From Chloroflexota bacterium (GTDB lineage Bacteria > Chloroflexota > Anaerolineae > Aggregatilineales > Phototrophicaceae), in the NCBI GenBank assembly GCA_026707225.1, contig JAPOXG010000058.1:142228-206227 (forward strand): a DNA stretch of 64,000 nt, given 5' to 3'. The notes under the pieces are model-generated. The model saw only the letters and a list, made by a program, of their open reading frames with translations. It searched no databases and was not told the origin of the DNA. Shown piece after piece: positions 1-8,333 of the stretch (its first letter is position 1; the number at the start of each line of letters is the position of its first letter). The position numbers were made by a program, and so were the translations under genes.

Positions 1-1348
1 TGAGCGCGCCGCCCGCAGCGTAAGCGCATTGGTAAAGATTGGCGAGCAAGGAGCCAATTTCGACAACGGTCAACTGATTCGACAGATCTGGCTCCGCGCG
101 GGCTTGGTCGGCGGTTGTTTCGGGAAATGCCAGCGGCTGCGGCGGAGGTTCCGGCGTGCCAATCGTTGTGAAGGGCGCAATCAGGAAGGATCGTGTCAAA
201 CCCAACTCCTGGTAAAGCTTGGTGACCGCGTCCGCGCCGACGTAGGCGTTGCCGTCGCCGATAATGCTCAGCAGACGATTGGTCGCCGCGTTTTCGCTGC
301 AAATCATCGTGTTGAGAATATCGGTGGCTGTCTCGATTGACGGCGGGGCGTCAAGCTTTTGATAGAGCTTGGCGAGAATGGCGACCTTGTTCAGGCTCGT
401 GCCGCTGAAGGCGAATTTATCGCCGAAACTGAAGGCTTCGCCGCTGGACAGGTCCATGAAGAACAGCGCGCCGAAGCGGCTGGTCTGCGGATCAAAGTCA
501 TTCCGCAAAAGCAGATTCCAGAGCTCGTCCGCCAGAATCTGCAAGTCTCCGCCCAGCGGCAGCGCTTGCTCCCCGTTGATGCCACTAGCCTGAACGGCGG
601 CCGGCGTCGGTGTAAAGGGCGGCAGGCTGAAGCGCGTCTGCGAGATCGCGACCGTGTTGAGGACGTTCCCGCTGATCTCCAGCAGGTCGCTTGCCATCCA
701 GGCTTGTCCGCCGGCCGCTTCCGGATAGCGAATCCGCACCCAGGGATACAGCGCGTGATAACCGGTCACTTCAAAGCGGTCGCCAGTATAGGCCACGCCG
801 GCGCGGGGATATTCGACGCCGGGTCCGTAACGGATATTCACCTCGCCCGATACCCGTCCGCTGACGCCAAAGACGCCAATCGTCGGCGTCGAGGTGGGCG
901 GGGCGCTGGTCGCTGTGGATGCTGGCGTCGGGCTGGCGCTCGGCGCCACCGGCGAGGGCGGCGCTGACGCGTCGATTATCAAGTCGCTGAAGGGGACGCG
1001 ATTGATATCTCCGCTCACAACGACGAGCGTTTCGAAGACCCAGCCCAAGGGCCGATCGGTATCGCTTTCGCCCAACAGTAGCCAGGGGTAGAGCTGACTG
1101 CGTCCGAGCACGGGATAACTGACGCCGCTTCTGATTTCGCCGACAAGCCACGCTTCGATATTATCATCCGCGCGCAGATTGGCTTGCCCGATCGCCTGCG
1201 CATAGACGCCGCCCTCCTGCCGCTGCGCCTGCGCAACCCAGCCAGCGACTAGAAGCGAAACCGTGAAGATCACGGCCGGGACAGCGGAGGCCAGCCAAGG
1301 AAAGCGAGAGCCTGGCTCGCCACTATTCGGCGGAGCGATATCTTTCAG
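1..1348 (-). CDS. Exported SH3-like plus class A beta-lactamase-like protein (C-terminus beyond window)
   Basis: Read on the minus strand, this open frame starts near 1348 and runs off the left edge, so the C-terminus is missing. The N-terminus has a membrane anchor or signal segment, followed by a bacterial SH3-like region after a Ser/Thr/Pro-rich linker. A class A beta-lactamase fold follows, with the nucleophile motif SLNK (SxxK) and SEN in the place of SDN; the KTG motif would lie outside the window. No ATG is available. A CTG at 1348 has GGGAGG seven bases upstream and gives a charged n-region before the membrane segment, while a GTG at 1273 has no ribosome binding site. The family includes true beta-lactamases and cell-wall hydrolase-like proteins of unknown substrate, so resistance should not be assumed. 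Confidence 0.7.
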   Translation of the reverse strand, partial: MKDIAPPNSGEPGSRFPWLASAVPAVIFTVSLLVAGWVAQAQRQEGGVYAQAIGQANLRADDNIEAWLVGEIRSGVSYPVLGRSQLYPWLLLGESDTDRPLGWVFETLVVVSGDINRVPFSDLIIDASAPPSPVAPSASPTPASTATSAPPTSTPTIGVFGVSGRVSGEVNIRYGPGVEYPRAGVAYTGDRFEVTGYHALYPWVRIRYPEAAGGQAWMASDLLEISGNVLNTVAISQTRFSLPPFTPTPAAVQASGINGEQALPLGGDLQILADELWNLLLRNDFDPQTSRFGALFFMDLSSGEAFSFGDKFAFSGTSLNKVAILAKLYQKLDAPPSIETATDILNTMICSENAATNRLLSIIGDGNAYVGADAVTKLYQELGLTRSFLIAPFTTIGTPEPPPQPLAFPETTADQARAEPDLSNQLTVVEIGSLLANLYQCAYAAGGAL

Positions 1349-1446
1349 TCTGCCGCCTCCCGCGATTCATCGCTGCTCATCGAAAACGCGCTGCATTATA
1401 TCACGCGCAATAGCGAGGGGACAGCGAATCTCGCGCGAGCAGCGTA

Positions 1447-1474
1447 TTGACAAGCCGTCCTGAACCGCTATACT
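1447..1474 (+). promoter_or_regulatory. Sigma70-type promoter of tRNA-Leu(CAG)
   Basis: A perfect -35 TTGACA (1447-1452) is followed by a 16-base spacer and the -10 TATACT (1469-1474). The predicted start lies about 8 bases before the mature tRNA. Confidence 0.75.
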
Positions 1475-1489
1475 GCAAATTGCTGAGAT

Positions 1490-1573
1490 GCCGAAGTGGC
1501 GGAATTGGCAGACGCGCTACGTTCAGGGCGTAGTTCTCTTCGGGGAGTGTGGGTTCGACTCCCACCTTCGGCA
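1490..1573 (+). tRNA. tRNA-Leu (anticodon CAG)
   Basis: The acceptor arm GCCGAAG pairs with CTTCGGC followed by discriminator A. The anticodon stem CTACG/CGTAG holds the loop TTCAGGG, giving anticodon CAG. The long variable arm and the T-arm GTTCGACTC are typical of a class II leucine tRNA. The 3' CCA is not encoded. Confidence 0.95.
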
Positions 1574-1581
1574 TTGCAAAC

Positions 1582-1604
1582 ACCCGGTCAATCGGCCGGG
1601 TTTT
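1582..1604 (+). terminator. Rho-independent terminator after tRNA-Leu(CAG)
   Basis: The inverted repeat ACCCGG / CCGGGT with an eight-base loop is followed directly by a run of T, nine bases after the tRNA. The rest of the gap up to the next gene shows nothing recognisable. Confidence 0.75.
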
Positions 1605-1792
1605 CACTTTATGAGGGAATCTGCAGACGAGAATATCAAGTGGGGCTGGCCCGCGAAACGAAGACGGCGGCCGCCCATCGCTGACTGCCGTTGCGAATGT
1701 CGTTGCGCCAGAATTCTCGCCGCCTGCGCTGGCGCATTTCCTTCACTCTACTATGATAGTTGTCAGGCGGAATTGAGAATTGCAGGGTGCAA

Positions 1793-2254
1793 ATGGCGGA
1801 AGGCGAATTGAGCGGCGCGCAGTCAAGAGCGGCCGACCGACGCGCCGGCGGTCAGGGATTGACCAGCATTCAGGTGATGCTGGCCGTCGTGCTCGCCTTT
1901 GGTTTGGCGCTCACGCTGAACTTCAGCGGCCGCATCAAGCTGGACCGTGATTTAGGCGGAATCCACGCGCGTTTTGCGGTCGAAATAGACGCATTGCTGG
2001 AAGAGCAGCAGGGCTTGATCGAGCAGCTTAGCTATGTCAAGAGCGATGCCTACGTCGAATACTGGGCGCGCGATGAAGGCAAAATGATCCGAGACGGCGA
2101 AGTCCTGATCATGCCCATGAGCAGCGGCATACAAAGGTCAACGGCGCGATCGCCGGCGCCATTGGTGGAATTCCAGACGACGGCGCCTGAACCGGCGAAT
2201 TGGGAGTTGTGGTGGGCGCTGTTTTTTGATGGCGAGCCGCCCAGGTTCAGCTGA
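1793..2254 (+). CDS. DivIC/FtsB-like septum formation initiator protein
   Basis: This is a small membrane protein of 153 residues. A short basic cytoplasmic N-terminus is followed by one transmembrane helix (about residues 24-42), a leucine-heptad coiled coil (about 50-80), and the conserved tail in which a VEYWAR-type motif precedes a GEVLIMP stretch. This is the layout of FtsB/DivIC proteins, which bridge early and late divisome components at the septum. ATG at 1793 is chosen over an upstream TTG (1760) and GTG (1787), but its ribosome binding site is weak. The gene stands alone between a tRNA terminator and the convergent ygfZ gene. Confidence 0.75.
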   Translation: MAEGELSGAQSRAADRRAGGQGLTSIQVMLAVVLAFGLALTLNFSGRIKLDRDLGGIHARFAVEIDALLEEQQGLIEQLSYVKSDAYVEYWARDEGKMIRDGEVLIMPMSSGIQRSTARSPAPLVEFQTTAPEPANWELWWALFFDGEPPRFS

Positions 2255-2293
2255 AACAACGGCAGTCGATAACGATTCAATTCACGCTCGGGG

Positions 2294-3382
2294 TCAATTT
2301 CCAGGTGATCTTGCCGCTTCCTCCAGGACAAATGGCGGTTGCGCCCCGGCAAAGTCGACCACCCTGGCCGGTAGTCCGTCCGCGCCCACGGTCAAATCTG
2401 TGTTGGGCTGCGCGCTGCCCACTTTGAGCGCCGCCAAAGCATGGATTTGGCCGTCTGGGGCTTGAACGCTGCTCGTTAAGGTACCGGCCGGCTTGCCCTG
2501 CGCGTAAATCGGCGCTGGCGCCGGCGCCATGGAAGATAGCGCCACCTTGACCAGCGTCTTCGCCAGACGCCCCCGGCTCTCCATGCGCGCGATGATTTCT
2601 TGCCCGGTGTAACAGCCCTTGCTGAAGCTGATCTCGTCCCACAGTCCCACCTCCAGCGGAATATAATCGGACGACAGCTCCAGACCCGCGGGTCTGCCGC
2701 TACGTATGCGCAAGCAATTGAAAGTCAAAGAGCCGGCCGCTATCAGACCGGCAGTCCCTCCGCTTTGCAGCAGCAGGCGGTGAGCATGCGCGCCCATATC
2801 GCAGTCAGCGATCACGATCCAATGTCCGCCGCAAATGGATTTGCGCCGAGCGATGATCAGATTTCCGACATCTGTTTCGACTTCGATGACGCCCAGCGCG
2901 GGAATGGACCGGGTCGCCGGCGCCAGCGACTCGATTGCGGCGTCGACAGCCGCTCCATGCAGGGCGAAATGAGCAGTCTCGCTGCTGATATCCTCGACGG
3001 CGACTTGATCGCCGAAGAAGACGCTGCGCCGCAAAAGAAGCGCCAGCGCTTCGCCTTGGCCCGGCTCGCTGATCAGCAGCAAGCCCCGCGGCAGGTTGAA
3101 GCAGACCACTCGAAACAAGATGCGCGCATTGGCGTTGATGAAGACGGTAGGCGCCCCTTCATGGAGGGCGAGGCGGCTCACATCATTGGTTGACATGCGG
3201 TTGACAAGCTCAAGCCGGTCGCGCCCCTGCAGCAAGATACGGCCTTCATGCGAGCGATCGAGCAAGATTGCGCCTTGGTCCGCGGCCGCGTATTCCGCCG
3301 CCTCGTCGCCGTAATCCAGCGGGATTCCGTCGGGCGCCAGGCGCGCGCCCAGCGAAAGATGGTATTGCGAGAGGTTGTTCAG
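2294..3382 (-). CDS. ygfZ: Folate-binding YgfZ/GcvT-like protein
   Basis: This is a member of the aminomethyltransferase-fold YgfZ family, which binds tetrahydrofolate and supports assembly or repair of iron-sulfur enzymes. The diagnostic motif KGCYTGQE is present in the C-terminal half. Residues conserved in the family (a PLDYGD stretch and EYAAAD segment) lie upstream of the first ordinary start codon (TTG, 3265), so the real start appears to be a CTG at 3382. That CTG has GGAGG seven bases upstream and overlaps the TGA of gmk, giving 362 residues. Translational coupling to gmk is likely. A YgfZ protein fits the Fe-S and molybdenum enzymes encoded further along. Confidence 0.85.
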   Translation of the reverse strand: MNNLSQYHLSLGARLAPDGIPLDYGDEAAEYAAADQGAILLDRSHEGRILLQGRDRLELVNRMSTNDVSRLALHEGAPTVFINANARILFRVVCFNLPRGLLLISEPGQGEALALLLRRSVFFGDQVAVEDISSETAHFALHGAAVDAAIESLAPATRSIPALGVIEVETDVGNLIIARRKSICGGHWIVIADCDMGAHAHRLLLQSGGTAGLIAAGSLTFNCLRIRSGRPAGLELSSDYIPLEVGLWDEISFSKGCYTGQEIIARMESRGRLAKTLVKVALSSMAPAPAPIYAQGKPAGTLTSSVQAPDGQIHALAALKVGSAQPNTDLTVGADGLPARVVDFAGAQPPFVLEEAARSPGN

Positions 3383-4005
3383 AGTCTCGCCTCCTGCAAT
3401 TGGCGTTCGACCATTTCGCGACGGATGATGGCGGCTGTCGTCTCAATCGCCTGCGCCAAGTCATCATTCACCACGATGTAATCACAGCGGGTTTGATAAG
3501 GCAATTCCAATGTCCGCGCGCGTTTCAGCCGCTGCCCGATGTCCGTCGCCTCATCGGCTCGAGCGCGCATCCTCGCTTCAAGCACTGCCATCTGCTGGGC
3601 GATATCGTCGCCCGGCACGGTGATGAAAACCTGGACGACGTTTCGCGGATAAGCGGCGGCGAGCTCAATGGCGCCCAGGACCTCAATATCGGCAATGCGA
3701 GCGGCGCCGGCGGTCAAAACCTCCAAGACGGTGCGGCGGGGGATGCCATAATGTTTGCCCGGCGTCACTTCCTGGTGTTCCAGCAATTCGTCGCGGCTGA
3801 TCATCTCTTGAAACTGCTGCGCGCTTACAAAGAGATGCTCGCGCCCTTGCATTTCATCAGCGCGCATGAGCCTTGTGGTGGCGGTCGCCAATTGCTGCAG
3901 CGCCGGAGTCGCGGCGATAACCGCCTTCATGATCGCGTTTTTGCCCGCTCCGCCCGGTCCGATGATGACGAATATGATGCCCGGCAAGTTCTCGGCTGAC
4001 GCCAC
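3379..4005 (-). CDS. gmk: Guanylate kinase
   Basis: This enzyme phosphorylates GMP to GDP using ATP in purine nucleotide synthesis. The 208-residue length is normal. Visible are the P-loop GPGGAGKNA near the N-terminus, the TTR segment of the GMP-binding region, a lid-type stretch ending in HYGIP, and the C-terminal YIVVND motif. The residue after the P-loop lysine is Asn rather than the usual Ser, Thr or Gly, a mild deviation. The gene overlaps ygfZ by the stop codon and is divergent from folD. The 165-base gap between gmk and folD must hold promoters for both, but none is convincing by eye. Confidence 0.9.
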   Translation of the reverse strand: MASAENLPGIIFVIIGPGGAGKNAIMKAVIAATPALQQLATATTRLMRADEMQGREHLFVSAQQFQEMISRDELLEHQEVTPGKHYGIPRRTVLEVLTAGAARIADIEVLGAIELAAAYPRNVVQVFITVPGDDIAQQMAVLEARMRARADEATDIGQRLKRARTLELPYQTRCDYIVVNDDLAQAIETTAAIIRREMVERQLQEARL

Positions 4006-4170
4006 TTTGTGCTATCCTCAAGGAAGTTGTCGGCTGGGAACAGTGTAACAAGAGGGTGAGCCAATCTCCATAGCCATTCGCTTCCCGGTCCAGCGGGGGC
4101 GGCAACGGCAAGGCGCGGCTTTCGGCTCGTTTTCGCCGGCGATTCAAGTCACAGCGGATAGGGAATTGCG

Positions 4171-5049
4171 ATGCCAGCCAAGATCATCGATGGACGTTCG
4201 GTCGCACAACGAATTCAAGGCGAGATAAAGCGGGCGGTCGAAGCATTGCGGGCGAAATCAGGGGCGCCGGGCTTGGGCGTCGTCCTGGTCGGCGATGATC
4301 CGGCTTCGGCGATGTATGTGCGTATGAAACGCCGCGCCTGCGAGCGGTCCGGCTTGCGCTCTGAGGCGCGGATCTTGCCGTCCGCGTCGACGCAGGCCGA
4401 GGTGGAGGACGCGGTAAGCGCCTTTAATGCCGATCCAAGTATCCACGGCATCTTGGTGCAATTGCCCTTGCCCGATCATGTTGATGAAGAGGCCGCGCTC
4501 AACGAAATCAGCCTGGCCAAAGATGTCGATGGCATCCATCCGATGAACCTCGGGCGCCTGGGCATGCGGGGGCGCGAGCCGACCTTCACCCCGGCGACGC
4601 CCACAGGTGTCATGCAGTTAATCGCGGAGACGGGCGAAGCCATCGAGGGGGCGCGGGCGGTCGTCATCGGCCGAAGCAATATCGTCGGGTTGCCAGTGGC
4701 GCTTATGCTGGCAAAGGCCAACGCCACGGTCACCATCTGTCATAGCCGCACGCGCGACCTGCCCGGCACAGTCCGCGGCGCCGATATCGTAGTCGCGGCG
4801 ATCGGGCGGGCCGAATATGTCAAGGGCGATTGGATCAAGCCAGGCGCCATCGTCATTGATGTCGGCTCCAATTCGCTGCCCGACCCCGATAGCGAAAAAG
4901 GCTATCGTTATGTCGGCGATGTCGAGTTTGAATCGGCGCGCGCAATCGCCGGATACATCACCAAAGTGCCCGGCGGCGTCGGACCCATGACCATCACCAT
5001 GCTCCTTTCGAATACGCTGAGGGCGGCGCGGCGCAGTCTCGAAGCCTGA
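4171..5049 (+). CDS. folD: Bifunctional methylenetetrahydrofolate dehydrogenase/cyclohydrolase
   Basis: FolD interconverts 5,10-methylene-, methenyl- and 10-formyl-tetrahydrofolate, supplying one-carbon units for purine synthesis. The 292-residue protein has the catalytic lysine in a YVRMKRRAC context, the GILVQLPLP signature, a GRSNIVGLP NADP-binding segment and the C-terminal PGGVGPMTITML signature. It ends about 125 bases before the first gene of the purine island. It is probably transcribed separately, since a possible promoter lies in that gap. Confidence 0.96.
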   Translation: MPAKIIDGRSVAQRIQGEIKRAVEALRAKSGAPGLGVVLVGDDPASAMYVRMKRRACERSGLRSEARILPSASTQAEVEDAVSAFNADPSIHGILVQLPLPDHVDEEAALNEISLAKDVDGIHPMNLGRLGMRGREPTFTPATPTGVMQLIAETGEAIEGARAVVIGRSNIVGLPVALMLAKANATVTICHSRTRDLPGTVRGADIVVAAIGRAEYVKGDWIKPGAIVIDVGSNSLPDPDSEKGYRYVGDVEFESARAIAGYITKVPGGVGPMTITMLLSNTLRAARRSLEA

Positions 5050-5115
5050 TCCTGCCAAGCCTACGGCGAACCGACCCGCGATGCCTGCGGCGAGCGGCGC
5101 CAGACCAGCTGAATC

Positions 5116-5144
5116 TTGTAGCGCATTTGCCGCCGTATTATATT
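5116..5144 (+). promoter_or_regulatory. Possible promoter at the head of the purine island
   Basis: A weak -35 (TTGTAG) lies 17 bases before a good -10 (TATATT), about 30 bases upstream of the 8-oxoguanine deaminase start. It is the best candidate by eye to drive the long same-strand gene run, but the -35 matches only half of the consensus. Confidence 0.35.
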
Positions 5145-5174
5145 ATTGGAGTGGATCCGGGGAGTCGCGGGCCG

Positions 5175-6530
5175 ATGTCGACGCTTCTTTTACAGAACAT
5201 TCGCTGTCTGGCGACATTTGATGATGAAGGGCGCGAACTGGAGGGCGGCTGGCTGCTGATTCGCGGCCGCGTGATAGAGGGCCTCGGCGCCGCCGACGAG
5301 GCGCCGCCGGAAAAAGCCGATCGCGTCATTGACCTCTCCAATCACGTTGCGCTGCCGGGCTTGGTCAACACGCATCACCATATGTTTCAGAGCTTGACGC
5401 GCGTCATGGGACAGCAGGAAGACCTCTTTGGCTGGCTGCGCGCTTGTTATCCGCTGTGGGCGCAGATGCGGTCGGAGCATGTCTATGCCGCCGCCCGCCT
5501 GGCAATGGCCGAATTGCTGCTATCCGGCTGCACCACCGCCAGCGATCATCATTATGTCTTCCCCAATGATGTGCGGCTGGAAGACGAGATCCGCGCCGCG
5601 CAGGAGGTGGGCATTCGCTTTCATGCGGCGCGCGGCAGCATGAGCCTGGGTGAAGGGCAAGGCGGCTTACCACCCGATCATCTGGTTGAGCGCGAGCCAG
5701 ACATCCTGCGCGACACGCAGCGCCTGATCGAGACCTGGCACGACCCCTCGCCGCAATCGATGCTGCGGATTGTGGTGGCGCCCTGCTCGCCCTTCAGCGT
5801 GACGGTGGATTTGATGCGCGAGTCGGCGGCGCTGGCGAGAGCCTATGGCTTGCAAATGCATACGCACCTGGCGGAAACCGACGCCGATGTCGCTTACAGC
5901 GTCGAGCGCTTTGGCACGCGGCCGGGCGAATACGCCGAAGACATGGGTTGGTTGGGCGAAGACGTTTGGCACGCCCATTGCGTCAAACTGAACCACGATG
6001 AAGTCCGGCGCTTCGGGCGCTCAGGCACTGGCGTCTGCCACTGCCCGTCGTCGAATATGCGGCTGGCTTCGGGAATCGCGCCGATTCGAAAAATGCTCGA
6101 TCATCGCGTCAACGTAGGCTTGGGCGTCGATGGCTCCGCCTCCAACGACAGTGGTCATCTTCTGGGCGAAGCGCGACAGGCGCTGCTATTGGCGCGCGCC
6201 CTGGGCGATCCGGCCGCTTTGTCCGCCCGCGAGGCGCTTCAAATGGCGGCCCGTGGCGGCGCCGCTGTGCTCGGGCGAGATGATATCGGGCAGATCGCGC
6301 CGGGAAAATCCGCCGATGTCGTCGCCTTTCGGCTGGACGGGCCAGGAATGGCGGGCGCCATGCACGACCCGCTGGCCGCGCTGGTCTTCTGCCAGCCGCC
6401 GGCGGTCGATCTGTCGATCATCAACGGCGAGATTGTGGTGGAGGACGGGGAATTGCGCAGCGCCGACTTGCCTAACTTGATCGAGAATCATAATCAATTG
6501 TCGGCTGAGCTGATTCGAGGCGGGCGCTGA
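5175..6530 (+). CDS. 8-oxoguanine deaminase (amidohydrolase superfamily)
   Basis: This amidohydrolase converts 8-oxoguanine to urate. From memory of the family, the sequence closely follows characterised 8-oxoguanine deaminases: the PGLVNTHHH metal site, an LFGWLR stretch, the ELLLSGCTTASDHHY block, APCSPFSVT, the HTHLAET motif, the CHCPSSNMRLASG block and the GVDGSASND end of the metal site are all present in order. The start ATG at 5175 has GGGGAG upstream; the frame is open from 5127. The protein has 451 residues. It heads the purine island and lies 21 bases before adenine deaminase. A plain guanine or isoxanthopterin deaminase is the main alternative. Confidence 0.88.
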   Translation: MSTLLLQNIRCLATFDDEGRELEGGWLLIRGRVIEGLGAADEAPPEKADRVIDLSNHVALPGLVNTHHHMFQSLTRVMGQQEDLFGWLRACYPLWAQMRSEHVYAAARLAMAELLLSGCTTASDHHYVFPNDVRLEDEIRAAQEVGIRFHAARGSMSLGEGQGGLPPDHLVEREPDILRDTQRLIETWHDPSPQSMLRIVVAPCSPFSVTVDLMRESAALARAYGLQMHTHLAETDADVAYSVERFGTRPGEYAEDMGWLGEDVWHAHCVKLNHDEVRRFGRSGTGVCHCPSSNMRLASGIAPIRKMLDHRVNVGLGVDGSASNDSGHLLGEARQALLLARALGDPAALSAREALQMAARGGAAVLGRDDIGQIAPGKSADVVAFRLDGPGMAGAMHDPLAALVFCQPPAVDLSIINGEIVVEDGELRSADLPNLIENHNQLSAELIRGGR

Positions 6531-6551
6531 TGGCAAAAGGGAGGCGCGCGA

Positions 6552-8258
6552 ATGTCGATTGTTGATCGGCTGGCGGCTGCTCGCGGCGATACGCCGGCGG
6601 ATCTCGTTTTGCGCAATGGTCAACTGGTCAATGTGATCAGCGGCGAGATATATCCGACCGACATTGTGATCCACGACCGGCATGTCGTGGGGCTTGGCGC
6701 GGGCTATGCAGGCCAGCGGGAAGTCGACCTGGCTGGCAAGTACGTCGCGCCCGGTCTGATCGATGCCCACGCGCACATCGAGAGCAGCCTGGTGACGCCG
6801 CCGGAATTCGCGCGGGCGGTGCTGCCCCATGGCGTGACCACCGTCATCACTGATCCGCACGAGATCGCCAATGTCCTCGGGCTCGAGGGCATGCGATTCA
6901 TGCTGGAGCGCGCCAAAAACGTCCCGCTCAATATGTATGTAATGGCCTCCAGCTGCGTCCCCGCCACCGATATGGAGACAACGGGCGCCCGCCTGGAAGC
7001 GGAGGATCTGGCGCCGCTGGTGGATCACCCTTGGGTGCTCGGCTTGGCCGAATTGATGAATTATCCCGGCGTGGCGCTGGGCGATGAAGGCATGTTGGAC
7101 AAGATCGCCCTGTTCGAGCATCGTGTCCTGGATGGTCACGCGCCCGACATGAGCGGGAAGATGCTCAGCGCCTACGTGACCGCCGGCGTCCAGAGCGAAC
7201 ATGAATGCACGACGCTGGCCGAGGCGCGGGAGAAACTGCGGCTGGGCCTGACGGTCTTCATCCGCGAGGGGACGACCACACGCAATCTCAAGCCCTTGCT
7301 GCCGCTGATTACGGCGGAGAATCACAGCGCCATTTGCTTCTGCACCGACGATCGCATTCCGGCCGATCTCATTGATCACGGGTCGATCGATTACATGCTG
7401 CGCATCGCCATCGCCGAGGGCGTCGATCCCATGATCGCGATCCGCATGGGCAGCTACAACACCGCTCGCCACTTTGGCTTGAAGAAGTACGGAGCGGTGG
7501 CGCCGGGCAAGTACGCCGATTTGCTGGTCCTGCCCGACCTGCGGGACTTCAGACCCGAGCAGGTTTATCGCGGCGGCGAATTAGTGGCGCAAAACGGCGC
7601 GATGGTCGGCGAGCGCGGCGTATCGCGTCGGATTGATTTGCGAAGCACGGTGAACATCGGCGCCGGCAAGTTGGATTTCAGCATTAAGGCGAAGGGCGAG
7701 CGCATTCGCGTCATCGGCACAATCCCGGATCAGGTGGTGACGGACCAACGGGTGGAATGGGCGAAGATCGTCGATGGCTTCGCCCTCAGCGATATCGAGC
7801 GCGATATTCTCAAGTTCGCCATGGTCGAGCGTCACCGGGCGAGCGGAAATATCGGCTTGGGCTTCATCAAGGGCTTCGGTTTGCGGCGCGGCGCCATCGC
7901 CGGCACCGTCGCGCATGATCACCATAATCTGGCGGTCATCGGCGTTGATGACGTCAGCATGCGCAGGGCGGTGGCGGCCATCGTCGAGATGGGCGGCGGC
8001 TTGGCGCTCGCTGACGGCGAAGCGGTCCTGGCCCGTTTGCCCTTGCCCGTCGCCGGCTTGATGAGCGAACTGCCGATTGAAGCGGTGCGCGATCAATACG
8101 ACGAGATGATTGCAGCGGCGCGCAAGCTGGGAAATCAAATGAGCGATCCCTATATTGTCATGAGTTTTATGGGGCTGGAAGTAATTCCCAAACTCAAACT
8201 GACTGACTTGGGATTGGTGGATGTCGAACAATTCAAATTAGTTGATCTATTTGTCTAA
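6552..8258 (+). CDS. ade: Adenine deaminase
   Basis: This enzyme hydrolyses adenine to hypoxanthine and ammonia, feeding the xanthine dehydrogenase encoded 18 kb downstream. It has the two-domain layout of bacterial Ade: an amidohydrolase barrel with the DAHAHIESS metal site, the TTVITDPHEI segment and a CTDDR active-site motif, then a C-terminal domain containing an AHDHHN motif. At 568 residues it has the usual length. A ribosome binding site (GGGAGG) precedes the ATG. It is in a tight operon with the 8-oxoguanine deaminase. Confidence 0.95.
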   Translation: MSIVDRLAAARGDTPADLVLRNGQLVNVISGEIYPTDIVIHDRHVVGLGAGYAGQREVDLAGKYVAPGLIDAHAHIESSLVTPPEFARAVLPHGVTTVITDPHEIANVLGLEGMRFMLERAKNVPLNMYVMASSCVPATDMETTGARLEAEDLAPLVDHPWVLGLAELMNYPGVALGDEGMLDKIALFEHRVLDGHAPDMSGKMLSAYVTAGVQSEHECTTLAEAREKLRLGLTVFIREGTTTRNLKPLLPLITAENHSAICFCTDDRIPADLIDHGSIDYMLRIAIAEGVDPMIAIRMGSYNTARHFGLKKYGAVAPGKYADLLVLPDLRDFRPEQVYRGGELVAQNGAMVGERGVSRRIDLRSTVNIGAGKLDFSIKAKGERIRVIGTIPDQVVTDQRVEWAKIVDGFALSDIERDILKFAMVERHRASGNIGLGFIKGFGLRRGAIAGTVAHDHHNLAVIGVDDVSMRRAVAAIVEMGGGLALADGEAVLARLPLPVAGLMSELPIEAVRDQYDEMIAAARKLGNQMSDPYIVMSFMGLEVIPKLKLTDLGLVDVEQFKLVDLFV

Positions 8259-8333
8259 GAAGCCGTCCATAGATTTGTCATTCTATGCTAAAGTAGCGAG
8301 GCTTGGCAAAGGTATTCAGCATCGGGTAAGGAC

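Noticed and set aside
6186..7472. Minus-strand open frame of 428 codons opposite adenine deaminase
   Set aside because: It is a mirror of the adenine deaminase codon pattern, rich in His, Gln and Arg, with no motif.
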